From contig JAHHRS010000053.1 in the NCBI GenBank assembly GCA_020025675.1, positions 1 to 12,413 of the forward strand: a DNA stretch of 12,413 nucleotides. The letters run 5' to 3'. A program made the position numbers and the translations under genes. Shown here in pieces: positions 6,002-12,413 of the stretch (positions are counted from its first letter, which is position 1; each line of letters starts with the position of its first letter). Below the pieces are notes generated by a model. That model was given only the letters and a program-made list of their open reading frames with translations, was not told where the DNA came from and did no database searches. Source of the DNA: Oscillospiraceae bacterium (GTDB lineage Bacteria > Bacillota > Clostridia > Oscillospirales > Oscillospiraceae).

Positions 6002-7540
6002 GTGAGTAAAAAGATAAATCACATTGCCTTATGGCCTGCACTGGCGTTGTTGTCGGTGTTTATAGGCTTTGGCATATTTAAAACCGAGGAATTAGGTACA
6101 CTGCTTACTACTTTACTTTACGGCATGGCAGATAAAATGGGATGGTTTTTCTGCTTGCTTACCATCATCGTAATTCTCCTGACCTTTATTCTTGCATTTT
6201 CTAAAGTCGGCAATATAAGAATCGGCGGCCCTGATGCAAAGCCCGATTACAAGACATGGAACTGGATCACAATGTCTCTCTGCGGCGGCATCGGCACCGG
6301 CCTTCTTTTCTGGGCTATGGGCGAACCCATGTTCCATTTTATGACTCCTCCTGTGGCAGCAGGCGTTGAACCCGGCAGCCGCAGCGCAGCAATTTTTGCA
6401 ATCTCTCAGGCAATGTGGCAGTGGTCAGTACCTCAGTACTGCCTGTACACCATCTGTGCAGTAGCATTTGCACTTACTGCATATAACATGAAAAAACCTC
6501 TGGCATTCGGTCCTGTGTTGAATACCTGCTTCGGACGTAACTGCACCAAGCTTGAAACCTTCGTTCACGGACTGAGCATCTTCACCATGTGCGGTGCAGT
6601 TGCCTGCTCTATGGGTGTTGGCCTGATGCAGATAGGCTCCGGTATTGCAAACCTCTTCGGCGTAAATCCCGGTCCTACCGTATGGCTCATTATTGCATCT
6701 CTTATTACTGCAATATTCACTCTCTCCTGCGTTTCCGGTCTGGGCAACGGTCTTAAGAAGATGAGCTCTTTCACCACCATTGTTTTCATCGGAATTCTTA
6801 TTTATGTTATAATTTTCGGACCCTCTGACTTCTCTGCAAAACTGGGTACTGAAGCTCTGGCTACTCTGCTGGATCATCCTCTGGAGCGCACTGCAATCCT
6901 CAACACTATGGCGGAAACTGACAGCTGGGCGGCTGACTGGGAAATCCAGTACTGGGCGTCATTTATTGTATACGCTCCCATTATCGGCATGTTCCTCAGC
7001 CGTATGGCAAAGGGCCGCACTCTCAGACAGTTCATTCTTGTCAACGTTCTTGCTCCTTCCATCTTCTGCATGGTATGGATCTCCGTATTCGGCGGCGTTG
7101 CAATCAATATGCAGATTACCGATACCTTGGACATCTGGTCAGCAGTTGGTGAAAACGGTATGGAATCCACTATATTCCATATCCTGGGCAGCTTCCCACT
7201 GGGCAAAGCTCTTATCATCATCTTCCTCGTGTCTATCGCCACCAGCTTCTCCACCCTTGCAGACCCTATGGCAGCAGCCTGCGCTACCATGTCTGTCAAA
7301 GGCCTGAGCGTAAACGACGAAGCACCCAAGTCCATGAAGATTCTGTTCGGTGTTATTATGGGCGTTGTTGCTTACCTGCTGGTTGTATCCGGCGGTGTAG
7401 GTTCTGTTAAGGGCCTGTGGGTTATCATCGGCTTCCCCATTGCTTTCGTTATGATCATGGTTATCGTATCCGGATTTAAAAACGGTATGAAAGCAATCCA
7501 GCATGAGGATTACATGCTCACAGAGGAGAAGGAGGCCTGA
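6002..7540 (+). CDS. BCCT-family transporter 1 (betaine/choline/carnitine type)
   Basis: This 512-aa, 12-helix membrane protein of the LeuT-fold BCCT family is expected to import or exchange zwitterionic compounds. Family motifs: GGIGTGLLFWAMGEP (95-109) matches the TM3 signature G-x-GIG-x-G-x2-FW-x3-EP, and GMFLSRMAKGRTLRQF (about 329-344) matches the helix after TM8. GTG at 6002 is chosen because of AGGAGG at 5989-5994; the frame is open back to 5939, but those 21 residues lie over a hairpin. The residues lining the betaine cage differ from BetP: the TM4 motif is QWSVPQYCLY (usual HWGLHPWAIY) and the TM8 stretch is YWASFIVY (usual YWAWWISW). The substrate may therefore not be glycine betaine. 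It is six bases from the RidA start codon behind GGAGG, so the two are cotranscribed. Confidence 0.92.
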   Translation: MSKKINHIALWPALALLSVFIGFGIFKTEELGTLLTTLLYGMADKMGWFFCLLTIIVILLTFILAFSKVGNIRIGGPDAKPDYKTWNWITMSLCGGIGTGLLFWAMGEPMFHFMTPPVAAGVEPGSRSAAIFAISQAMWQWSVPQYCLYTICAVAFALTAYNMKKPLAFGPVLNTCFGRNCTKLETFVHGLSIFTMCGAVACSMGVGLMQIGSGIANLFGVNPGPTVWLIIASLITAIFTLSCVSGLGNGLKKMSSFTTIVFIGILIYVIIFGPSDFSAKLGTEALATLLDHPLERTAILNTMAETDSWAADWEIQYWASFIVYAPIIGMFLSRMAKGRTLRQFILVNVLAPSIFCMVWISVFGGVAINMQITDTLDIWSAVGENGMESTIFHILGSFPLGKALIIIFLVSIATSFSTLADPMAAACATMSVKGLSVNDEAPKSMKILFGVIMGVVAYLLVVSGGVGSVKGLWVIIGFPIAFVMIMVIVSGFKNGMKAIQHEDYMLTEEKEA

Positions 7541-7541
7541 A

Positions 7542-7922
7542 ATGTTAGAAGCAGTAGTCAGTAAATCAGCTCCTGCAGCTATCGGCCCCTACTCTCACGG
7601 CATTAAACACGGTGATATTATTATCACCTCAGGTCAGATTCCCGTTGATCCCAAAACTCACGAAATGGTAAGAGAAATTAAAGCTGCAACTTTGACTGTG
7701 CTTGATAATCTTATCTCCGTAGTTGAGGCAGCAGGCGGCAGCCGCTCAACTGTTGCAAAGGTAGATGTTTTCGTAAGAACTCTGGATGACTTTGATGCTA
7801 TCAACGAAGTTTACAGCGAGTTTTTCGGAGATCACAAGCCTGCAAGAGTGCTGGTACAGGTTGCTGACCTGCCGGACGGAGCCCTCCTTGAAGCAGCTAT
7901 GACTGCATTTGCAGAGGACTGA
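7542..7922 (+). CDS. ridA: RidA-family enamine/imine deaminase
   Basis: The 126-aa product has the full RidA (YjgF/YER057c/UK114) length. Trimeric RidA enzymes speed hydrolysis of reactive enamine/imine intermediates to 2-oxoacids and ammonia. Seen: GPYSHG (15-20) with Y17, ITSGQIPVDP (28-37) with S30, DFDAINEVY (83-91), and PARVLVQVADLPDGALLE (100-117) with R102 and E117. The arginine corresponds to the carboxylate-binding R105 of archetypal RidA, so it should be catalytically competent. The usual EQT before the helix is replaced by KAAT. The ATG at 7542 follows GGAGG (7531-7535); a 13-residue in-frame extension to 7503 overlaps the transporter and is rejected. Sitting beside a dehydratase that could make an imine, it most likely deaminates that product rather than acting as a general housekeeping protein. 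Confidence 0.9.
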   Translation: MLEAVVSKSAPAAIGPYSHGIKHGDIIITSGQIPVDPKTHEMVREIKAATLTVLDNLISVVEAAGGSRSTVAKVDVFVRTLDDFDAINEVYSEFFGDHKPARVLVQVADLPDGALLEAAMTAFAED

Positions 7923-7957
7923 TAAAATTTATAATCAGGCATAAGAGCCAGCATTTT

Positions 7958-7989
7958 ATGAGGGCTTCGGCGGAAGCTGAAGTCCTCAT
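7958..7989 (+). terminator. 14-bp hairpin after ridA, possible weak terminator
   Basis: ATGAGGGCTTCGGC (7958-7971) and GCTGAAGTCCTCAT (7976-7989) pair over 14 positions, with two G-U pairs and a GGAA loop. An outer CAGCA/TGCTG pairing (7949-7953, 7991-7995) could extend it. The downstream U-tract is poor (TTTGCTGATT), so it may attenuate rather than end transcription. Confidence 0.5.
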
Positions 7990-8043
7990 TTGCTGATTAA
8001 AGGCAAATTATTTTGCAGCTATGGGGTAAAAGAGTATCAGAAA

Positions 8044-8925
8044 ATGAAATCTAAATCTTTAATATTGTCAGAAACCAAAAAAGTGTCCGGAATTGTTTTG
8101 GCAACTATTTTATATTCTCTTGCTGTCAATCTCTTCCTTGTACCGGCGGATATTTATTGCGGCGGGCTTTTCGGCGCCTGTCAGGTAGTACGTACGCTGC
8201 TGGTGGACGGACTTGGGCTTAATCTGAAATTTGATATTGCAGCTCCGATATATTACCTACTGAATATACCGATTCTGCTTTACGGATGGTTTAAAATCAG
8301 CAGATCTTTCCTTCTACGAACACTTATATGTATAAGTGTTATGACGGTTTCTCTGTCAGTAATACCAATCCGCGCCGTGCTTCCTATGGACAGAATGGCT
8401 TCCTGTCTTACAGGCGGAATACTGACCGGAATCGGAGCTGGATTTTATCTTCGCCTTGGCGCATCCGGCGGCGGCTTTGATGTAATAGGGCTGATGCTTA
8501 TTAGGATAAACAAGGGGAAGAGCATAGGAAAGATCAATCTTATAATAAATATAATGCTTTTTGTTTTGTGCGGATATTTGTTTGATATTGATGTTGTTAT
8601 TTATTCCGTACTGTACAGCGCAGTATTTTCTGTGGTTGTGGACAAGGTATATACACAGAATATAAACGTGGAAGTTAAGATAATAACCAAAAATTCCTCT
8701 GATGTTATAGAAAAAGCAATTATGGAAAAGCTGGGCAGAGGCGCAACACTTATCAACAGCACCGGAGCCTATACAAAAAACAAAGGCTGGATTATCTATG
8801 TTGTACTTTCAAAGTACGAACTGCCGTATCTGCGGGCCATTGTCAAGCATTTTGACCCCAATGCCTTTGTTGTCGCAAGCGAATCAGTTGAGGTGTACGG
8901 AAACTATACCAAAAAGCTGCAATAG
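8044..8925 (+). CDS. YitT-family membrane protein (DUF161 + DUF2179)
   Basis: A 293-aa integral membrane protein. The N-terminal YitT domain (to about residue 200) has about five to six hydrophobic helices, the motif VNLFLVPADIYCGGLFG and the glycine-rich LRLGASGGGFDVIGL. The C-terminal soluble DUF2179 domain (about 206-287) contains EVKIITKNSSDVIEKAI, GRGATLINSTGAYT and FDPNAFVVASESVEVYG. The function of the family is unknown; the soluble domain resembles a small-ligand-binding module. The ATG at 8044 gives the usual family length, but the ribosome binding site is weak (AGAG at 8031-8034). The open frame extends back to a TTG at 7990 inside a hairpin, which I reject. The gene sits between the RidA and CoA-transferase genes on the same strand, so a role in moving or sensing a pathway compound is possible, although YitT genes also occur in unrelated contexts. 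Confidence 0.9.
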   Translation: MKSKSLILSETKKVSGIVLATILYSLAVNLFLVPADIYCGGLFGACQVVRTLLVDGLGLNLKFDIAAPIYYLLNIPILLYGWFKISRSFLLRTLICISVMTVSLSVIPIRAVLPMDRMASCLTGGILTGIGAGFYLRLGASGGGFDVIGLMLIRINKGKSIGKINLIINIMLFVLCGYLFDIDVVIYSVLYSAVFSVVVDKVYTQNINVEVKIITKNSSDVIEKAIMEKLGRGATLINSTGAYTKNKGWIIYVVLSKYELPYLRAIVKHFDPNAFVVASESVEVYGNYTKKLQ

Positions 8926-8981
8926 AGTACGAAACAGGTGAATACATCTAAAAATACGACTAATTAGGAGAAAAACAGAAA

Positions 8982-10187
8982 ATGAATAATGAAATCAATA
9001 AAATTAAGCCTCTCCACGGCTTGAGGATTCTTGACCTCACCCATGCTTACAGCGGCCCCTTCTGCACCATGCACCTTGCGGATCAGGGCGCAGAAGTAAT
9101 TAAGCTCGAAGTTCCCGGAAAGGGTGACCAGTGCAGAAACTGGGAGCCTATGAAAAACGGTGCCAGCGGTTATTTTGCCTATGTTAACAGAAATAAGCTG
9201 GGCCTGACTCTTGACCTTAAGGCAGAAAAGGGCAGGGAGATTTTCAAAGAGCTTATCAAAAACGTTGATGTTGTGTGCGAAAACTTCAGAGTCGGCACTA
9301 TGGAAAAACTTGGTCTGGGCTATGAGGTTTTAAAGGAAATAAACCCCAGACTTATATATGCCTCCATTTCCGGCTTCGGTCTGGAAGGGCCGGAGGCAAA
9401 GCGCCCCTGCTATGATATTGTGGCTCAGGCTATGGGCGGTATTTTAAGCATGACCGGCACAGAGGGAAATGTTGTGAAAGTCGGCCCCGCCATTGCGGAC
9501 AACTATTCCGGCACTTATCTTTCCCTCGGAATTATGATGGCTCTTTATCAGAGAGAGCGTACCGGTGAAGGCAGCAGAGTTGACGTGTCTATGGTCGATA
9601 CAATCTTCTCTATCCTTGAAACAGGTATCGTGCAGTACACAATAGGCGATGTTATCGCCGGCCCTGTGGGAAACAGAGACCCTGTTATTTCTCCTTTTGA
9701 TTCCTTTAAGGCTGCTGACGGCATGTGTGTTATTGCCTGCGGAACTGACAAGTTCTTTGCTTGTCTATGCGAGGCTATGGACAGTCCTAAACTGGCTCAG
9801 GATCCCAGATTCCTTAATAACACACTGCGCTGCGAAAATCAGGAAGTATTAAAGAGCATAATAGAAAGCTGGAGTACTACCCTCACTATGGACCAGCTGG
9901 AAGAAAAAATCGTAGGTGCCGGAGTTCCCTTCGGAAAGATTCAGAACACCGCTCAGGCCTGCGAAAGCGATATTATAAAGCGCCGCAATATGCTCTGGAG
10001 CGTGGATGACCCCGCAATCGGCAAGACTATTCAGATTCCCGGAACACCTATCAAGGTGCACGGTGCAGAAGATAAGCCGGAACGTCCGGCACCTCTTCTC
10101 GGTCAGCATAACAGAGAGATTCTTACAGACCTGCTGCATATGTCTGAAAAAGAAATTGAGCAGCTTGAAGAAGAAAATGTAATTTAA
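8982..10187 (+). CDS. Type III CoA-transferase (CaiB/BaiF family)
   Basis: This 401-aa protein belongs to the formyl-CoA transferase/CaiB/BaiF family, which moves CoA between carboxylic acids by a ternary-complex mechanism with an aspartyl-CoA intermediate. The N-terminus LHGLRILDLTHAYSGPFCTM, VNRNKLGLTLDLK (68-80) and YASISGFGLEGP (126-137) are typical, and D145 in CYDIVAQAMGG is the expected nucleophile. The TGEGSRVDVSMVD segment and the C-terminal PERPAPLLGQHNREIL also match. AGGAG at 8966-8970 precedes the ATG. It is 16 bp from BCCT 2, an arrangement reminiscent of carnitine (cai) loci, but no CaiA or CaiD partner is present. I infer that it passes CoA from the acyl-CoA made by the OFOR to an incoming acid or to acetate, saving ATP. 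Substrates are unknown. Confidence 0.92.
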   Translation: MNNEINKIKPLHGLRILDLTHAYSGPFCTMHLADQGAEVIKLEVPGKGDQCRNWEPMKNGASGYFAYVNRNKLGLTLDLKAEKGREIFKELIKNVDVVCENFRVGTMEKLGLGYEVLKEINPRLIYASISGFGLEGPEAKRPCYDIVAQAMGGILSMTGTEGNVVKVGPAIADNYSGTYLSLGIMMALYQRERTGEGSRVDVSMVDTIFSILETGIVQYTIGDVIAGPVGNRDPVISPFDSFKAADGMCVIACGTDKFFACLCEAMDSPKLAQDPRFLNNTLRCENQEVLKSIIESWSTTLTMDQLEEKIVGAGVPFGKIQNTAQACESDIIKRRNMLWSVDDPAIGKTIQIPGTPIKVHGAEDKPERPAPLLGQHNREILTDLLHMSEKEIEQLEEENVI

Positions 10188-10203
10188 GCTAAGAGGTAAG
10201 AAC

Positions 10204-11760
10204 ATGGACGAGAGTATTACTAAAAAGAAGAAGCTTAATGTCAACCTGCCCGTAACTATCATCAGTCTTATTGTAATTTGCTTTTTTGTTACCCTTATTG
10301 TGGTAAGACCTGAAACAACACTGGTGGGCGTTAATAATGCTTTTAATATTGCAACCGAAGTTTTCGGCGTGCCTCTTATGGTTTTCACCTTCGTTACAAC
10401 AGTACTGGCGATTTATCTGGCTTTCAGTAAGTACGGAAAGATCAAGCTGGGCAGTGGTGAGCCTGAGTTTTCAAATTTCAGCTATATTGCAATGATGGCT
10501 CTTGCTGCACTTGCATCAGCTGCCTTATACTGGTCATTTACTGAATGGGCATATTATTATATGCGTCCGGGCCTGGGAATTGAGCCGTATTCAGTGGAGG
10601 CTGCGGAAATTTCATTGGGATATTCATTCTTCCACTGGGGGTTTGCAACTCAGGCTCCCTATGTACTCACAGGCGTTGCAATCGGTTATGCAGTTTATAA
10701 CCGGAATGTTAAATTCATGAAGGTCAGCTCTGTATGCGAGTATATGATGGGCAAATTCAGGCACAAAAAGCTTGTGGGCAGCATAATTGATATTTCCGTT
10801 ATCTTCTGCATAGTAATCGCATTAGGATGCACTCTCGGCCTGGCGGTTCCTCTCGGCACCGGAGCACTTAAGCAGATATTCGGTATAGAGACCACTTTCA
10901 CAGTGCAGGTTTGCGTGGTTCTCGGCATTGCAGCCGTGTTTACAATCACATCTTTTCTTGGCGTGGAAAAGGGTATGCAGAGAATCAGTAATTTCTCGAC
11001 TGCAATATGTCTTCTGTTTATGCTCTACGTTCTCATTGCAGGTCCTACCGGATTTATCGTAAAAAATATTGCCAGCAGTGTATCATGGATGGTTGATAAA
11101 TATGTGCGCATGAGCTTCTTCACAGATCCTATTGCCCAGACCGGCTTCACTCAGGAGTGGACAAACTTCTTCCAGGCCTTCTGCCTTACATATACTGCAA
11201 TGATGGGTATATTTGTTGCAAAGATTTCAAAGGGCAGAACCATAAGAGAAGTTTCTCTCTGCTGCCTGCTTGGCGTATCCGTAGGGGTGTGGGTACTCTT
11301 CGGTATTGACGGCAGCTATGCAATGCACGCAGAGCTGACAGGTGCCGTTAAGGTTACAGAGCTTCTAACTAGCGGCGGCGGTCAGGAAATGGTTTACGGC
11401 GTTATAGCTTCACTTCCCGGCGGCGCTAAAGTCCTGCCTTTTGCAATGATGCTTATTATCATAGGCTTTGTTGCTTCAAGCCTTGACTCCGCTTCCTTCT
11501 CTCTTGCCCAGACTACCACCTTGAAGCTGGATGCAGAGGGCAATGTCAGCCGCAGCCAGAGACTTTTCTGGTGTGCAATTCTGACTCTTGTTCCGCTGTC
11601 AATTATGTTCGCAAAAGCAGAGTTCTCTGCTCTTAAGAATCTGGCAGTTCTGGTTTCCATTCCCTTTATGTTTATTGTTGTATTTATGGAAGTTAAGCTC
11701 TTTAAATGGCTGAAAGAAGATTACAATAAAACAATACCGAGTGAAAAGGAGAATTTATAA
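10204..11760 (+). CDS. BCCT-family transporter 2 (divergent)
   Basis: A 518-aa, 12-helix BCCT transporter, clearly diverged from BCCT 1 in this cluster. GLGIEPYSVEAAEISLGYSF after TM3, FFHWGFATQAPY in TM4 and GIFVAKISKGRTIREV after TM8 place it in the family. TM3 lacks the GxGIGxG glycine signature and reads ALASAALYWSFTEW, which suggests a different coupling or ion dependence; carnitine antiporters of the CaiT type also deviate here. The cage Trp positions in TM8 are changed (usual YWAWWISW, here FQAFCLTY) and the second TM4 Trp is Gln. AGAGG (10192-10196) precedes the ATG. The stop overlaps the tautomerase start by one base. A substrate/product exchanger is one possibility, with BCCT 1 as the net importer. 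That division of labour is inference. Confidence 0.9.
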   Translation: MDESITKKKKLNVNLPVTIISLIVICFFVTLIVVRPETTLVGVNNAFNIATEVFGVPLMVFTFVTTVLAIYLAFSKYGKIKLGSGEPEFSNFSYIAMMALAALASAALYWSFTEWAYYYMRPGLGIEPYSVEAAEISLGYSFFHWGFATQAPYVLTGVAIGYAVYNRNVKFMKVSSVCEYMMGKFRHKKLVGSIIDISVIFCIVIALGCTLGLAVPLGTGALKQIFGIETTFTVQVCVVLGIAAVFTITSFLGVEKGMQRISNFSTAICLLFMLYVLIAGPTGFIVKNIASSVSWMVDKYVRMSFFTDPIAQTGFTQEWTNFFQAFCLTYTAMMGIFVAKISKGRTIREVSLCCLLGVSVGVWVLFGIDGSYAMHAELTGAVKVTELLTSGGGQEMVYGVIASLPGGAKVLPFAMMLIIIGFVASSLDSASFSLAQTTTLKLDAEGNVSRSQRLFWCAILTLVPLSIMFAKAEFSALKNLAVLVSIPFMFIVVFMEVKLFKWLKEDYNKTIPSEKENL

Positions 11761-12104
11761 TGCCTTACTTTGAAGTACAAACTACAAAAAAAGTAAAAGA
11801 AGAAAAGCGGGACGAGCTTTATCATGAGCTTGCAAGAATTATAGAAATGGTTCCCGGCAAAAGCGAAAGCTGGGTAATGGTTCATCTTGAAGATGACGCC
11901 AAAATGAGCTTCGGCGGTGTCAGCTCTGAGCCTGCTGCCTGCATAAACATTAAGACCTTCGGTGAGCTGGAGGACAAGTATTATGATATGCTCACAGCAG
12001 AAATCTGCAAATCCATGAGCAGCTTTCTTGAGATAGATACAAAAAGGGTATATGTTGTCTACGAACCGGTTAAACACTGGGGCTGGGACGGATCAAATTT
12101 TTAA
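11760..12104 (+). CDS. MIF-type tautomerase (phenylpyruvate tautomerase-like)
   Basis: This 114-aa protein is a bacterial member of the macrophage migration inhibitory factor (MIF) branch of the tautomerase superfamily. Pro2, exposed after Met removal, is the catalytic base. The segments VPGKSESWVMVHLEDDAKMS (31-50) and FGGVSSEPAA (51-60) and the C-terminal WGWDGSNF match MIF, with K34 corresponding to the conserved active-site lysine. The redox CxxC of human MIF is not present; only one Cys (C61) is near that place. The family interconverts keto and enol forms of 2-oxoacids such as phenylpyruvate. The ATG overlaps the BCCT 2 stop (TAATG), and AAGGAG lies about ten bases upstream. As the last gene of the cluster, it may tautomerise the 2-oxoacid, enamine or enol made after AcnX and RidA so that the OFOR can use it. 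Confidence 0.9.
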   Translation: MPYFEVQTTKKVKEEKRDELYHELARIIEMVPGKSESWVMVHLEDDAKMSFGGVSSEPAACINIKTFGELEDKYYDMLTAEICKSMSSFLEIDTKRVYVVYEPVKHWGWDGSNF

Positions 12105-12138
12105 ATCTGCTTTCACCTGATAGTTTATAAATTTATGA

Positions 12139-12180
12139 CAATGACCTGATTCCTTAACGGATCAGGTCATTGCCTGTTTT
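12139..12180 (+). terminator. Terminator hairpin closing the cluster
   Basis: CAATGACCTGA (12139-12149) pairs exactly with TCAGGTCATTG (12162-12172), and TCC/GGA inside extends it past one bulged T. TTTT follows at 12177-12180 after a CCTG gap. The stem is strong and the U-tract short. It lies 34 bp after the tautomerase stop, in the expected place. Confidence 0.75.
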
Positions 12181-12259
12181 GGGACCTTGTGAATATTTCT
12201 GCCTGTACAGATGATGTCTATAAACTCTTTCATTTGAGATTAAAAGCTATTATAATAAA

Positions 12260-12301
12260 TCAATAAATTTTAAAATGTTGAATTCGTGTAATCTTTTCCA
12301 T
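12260..12301 (-). CDS. Tiny open frame beside the transposase end (doubtful)
   Basis: On the minus strand AAGGAAGGTGATGAA precedes an ATG that opens 13 codons (MEKITRIQHFKIY) before TGA. The ribosome binding site looks good, which is why it is noted. The peptide is very short and lies next to an insertion-sequence remnant, so it may be the start of a gene cut by the insertion or chance. No family recognised. Confidence 0.15.
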   Translation of the reverse strand: MEKITRIQHFKIY

Positions 12302-12315
12302 TTCATCACCTTCCT

Positions 12316-12413
12316 TTAAAAATTAAGACCCAGTTTGTGCTTTACCATTGGGGCCGACACACCAAAGTTTTGTTGCACTCTCCTGGTGTTGTAATAGGGA
12401 ATATAATGCACAA
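12316..12413 (-). mobile_element. C-terminus of an IS3-like transposase (partial, runs off the window)
   Basis: The minus strand encodes, in one frame from the window edge to TAA (12316-12318), a tail containing IPYYNTRRVQQNFG, VSAP and KHKLGLNF. The YYNTRR...P segment is the pattern at the end of IS3-family OrfB and related DDE integrase-core transposases (YN-x-RR/KR ... SP). Only about 32 codons are visible. I could not identify a terminal inverted repeat or target duplication between this stop and the cluster terminator, so the insertion boundary is not set. It is convergent with the catabolic cluster. Confidence 0.7.

Noticed and set aside
6425..7504. Several minus-strand and plus-strand open frames inside BCCT 1
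   Set aside because: All overlap the conserved transporter frame and have low-complexity or unrecognisable translations.
7503..7541. N-terminal extension of RidA to ATG 7503
   Set aside because: It overlaps the end of the transporter gene and adds residues not found in RidA proteins; ATG 7542 has GGAGG at good spacing.
8982..11760. Carnitine (cai) operon, because a CaiB-type transferase is next to a BCCT transporter
   Set aside because: No acyl-CoA dehydrogenase (CaiA), enoyl-CoA hydratase (CaiD) or ligase (CaiC) is present, the transporter cage residues differ, and the neighbours point to an amino acid-like substrate.
1..12413. CRISPR array, tRNA or rRNA genes, prophage genes
   Set aside because: I saw no regularly spaced direct repeats, no cloverleaf-like segments and no phage structural or lysis genes.

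Overview
The window looks like a chromosomal catabolic gene cluster from an anaerobic, moderate-GC Bacillota (Clostridia-type) bacterium. The evidence is a ferredoxin-dependent 2-oxoacid oxidoreductase in place of a 2-oxoacid dehydrogenase complex, a YitT/DUF2179 membrane protein of the kind common in Bacillota, and strong AGGAGG-type ribosome binding sites in front of most genes. No marker gene fixes the species.

Layout: positions 1-48 hold the last 15 codons of an unrecognised gene, followed by two hairpins, one of them a textbook terminator. A gene-free stretch follows up to a second perfect, bidirectional terminator (362-395). An IclR-family regulator (404-1174) is on the minus strand. 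It faces a divergent intergenic region carrying good promoter matches in both directions and two related palindromes, TGAAAC-N4-GTTTCA and TGAAAC-N4-ATTTCA. All complete genes after that are on the plus strand: (1) a four-subunit 2-oxoacid:ferredoxin oxidoreductase in the order delta-alpha-beta-gamma (1439-4010); (2) a hairpin and probable internal promoter, then a two-subunit aconitase X (AcnX) dehydratase (4120-5798); (3) a structured 200-nt spacer, then a BCCT transporter and a RidA-type imine deaminase (6002-7922); (4) a YitT-family membrane protein (8044-8925); (5) a type III CoA-transferase, a second BCCT transporter and a MIF-type tautomerase (8982-12104), closed by a hairpin. At the right edge is the minus-strand C-terminus of an IS3-like transposase.

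Inferred working model: BCCT transporters bring in a zwitterionic beta-hydroxy amino acid. AcnX dehydrates it to an enamine/imine, RidA and the MIF-type tautomerase help convert this to a 2-oxoacid plus ammonia, the OFOR decarboxylates the 2-oxoacid to an acyl-CoA with reduction of ferredoxin, and the CoA-transferase moves the CoA between substrate and product. The canonical AcnX partner for cis-3-hydroxyproline, a pyrroline-2-carboxylate reductase, is not in the window, and both BCCT proteins have altered versions of the aromatic cage that binds betaine. The substrate is therefore open, and this looks like an undescribed fermentation pathway. The family assignments are firm; the substrate and the order of steps are inference.
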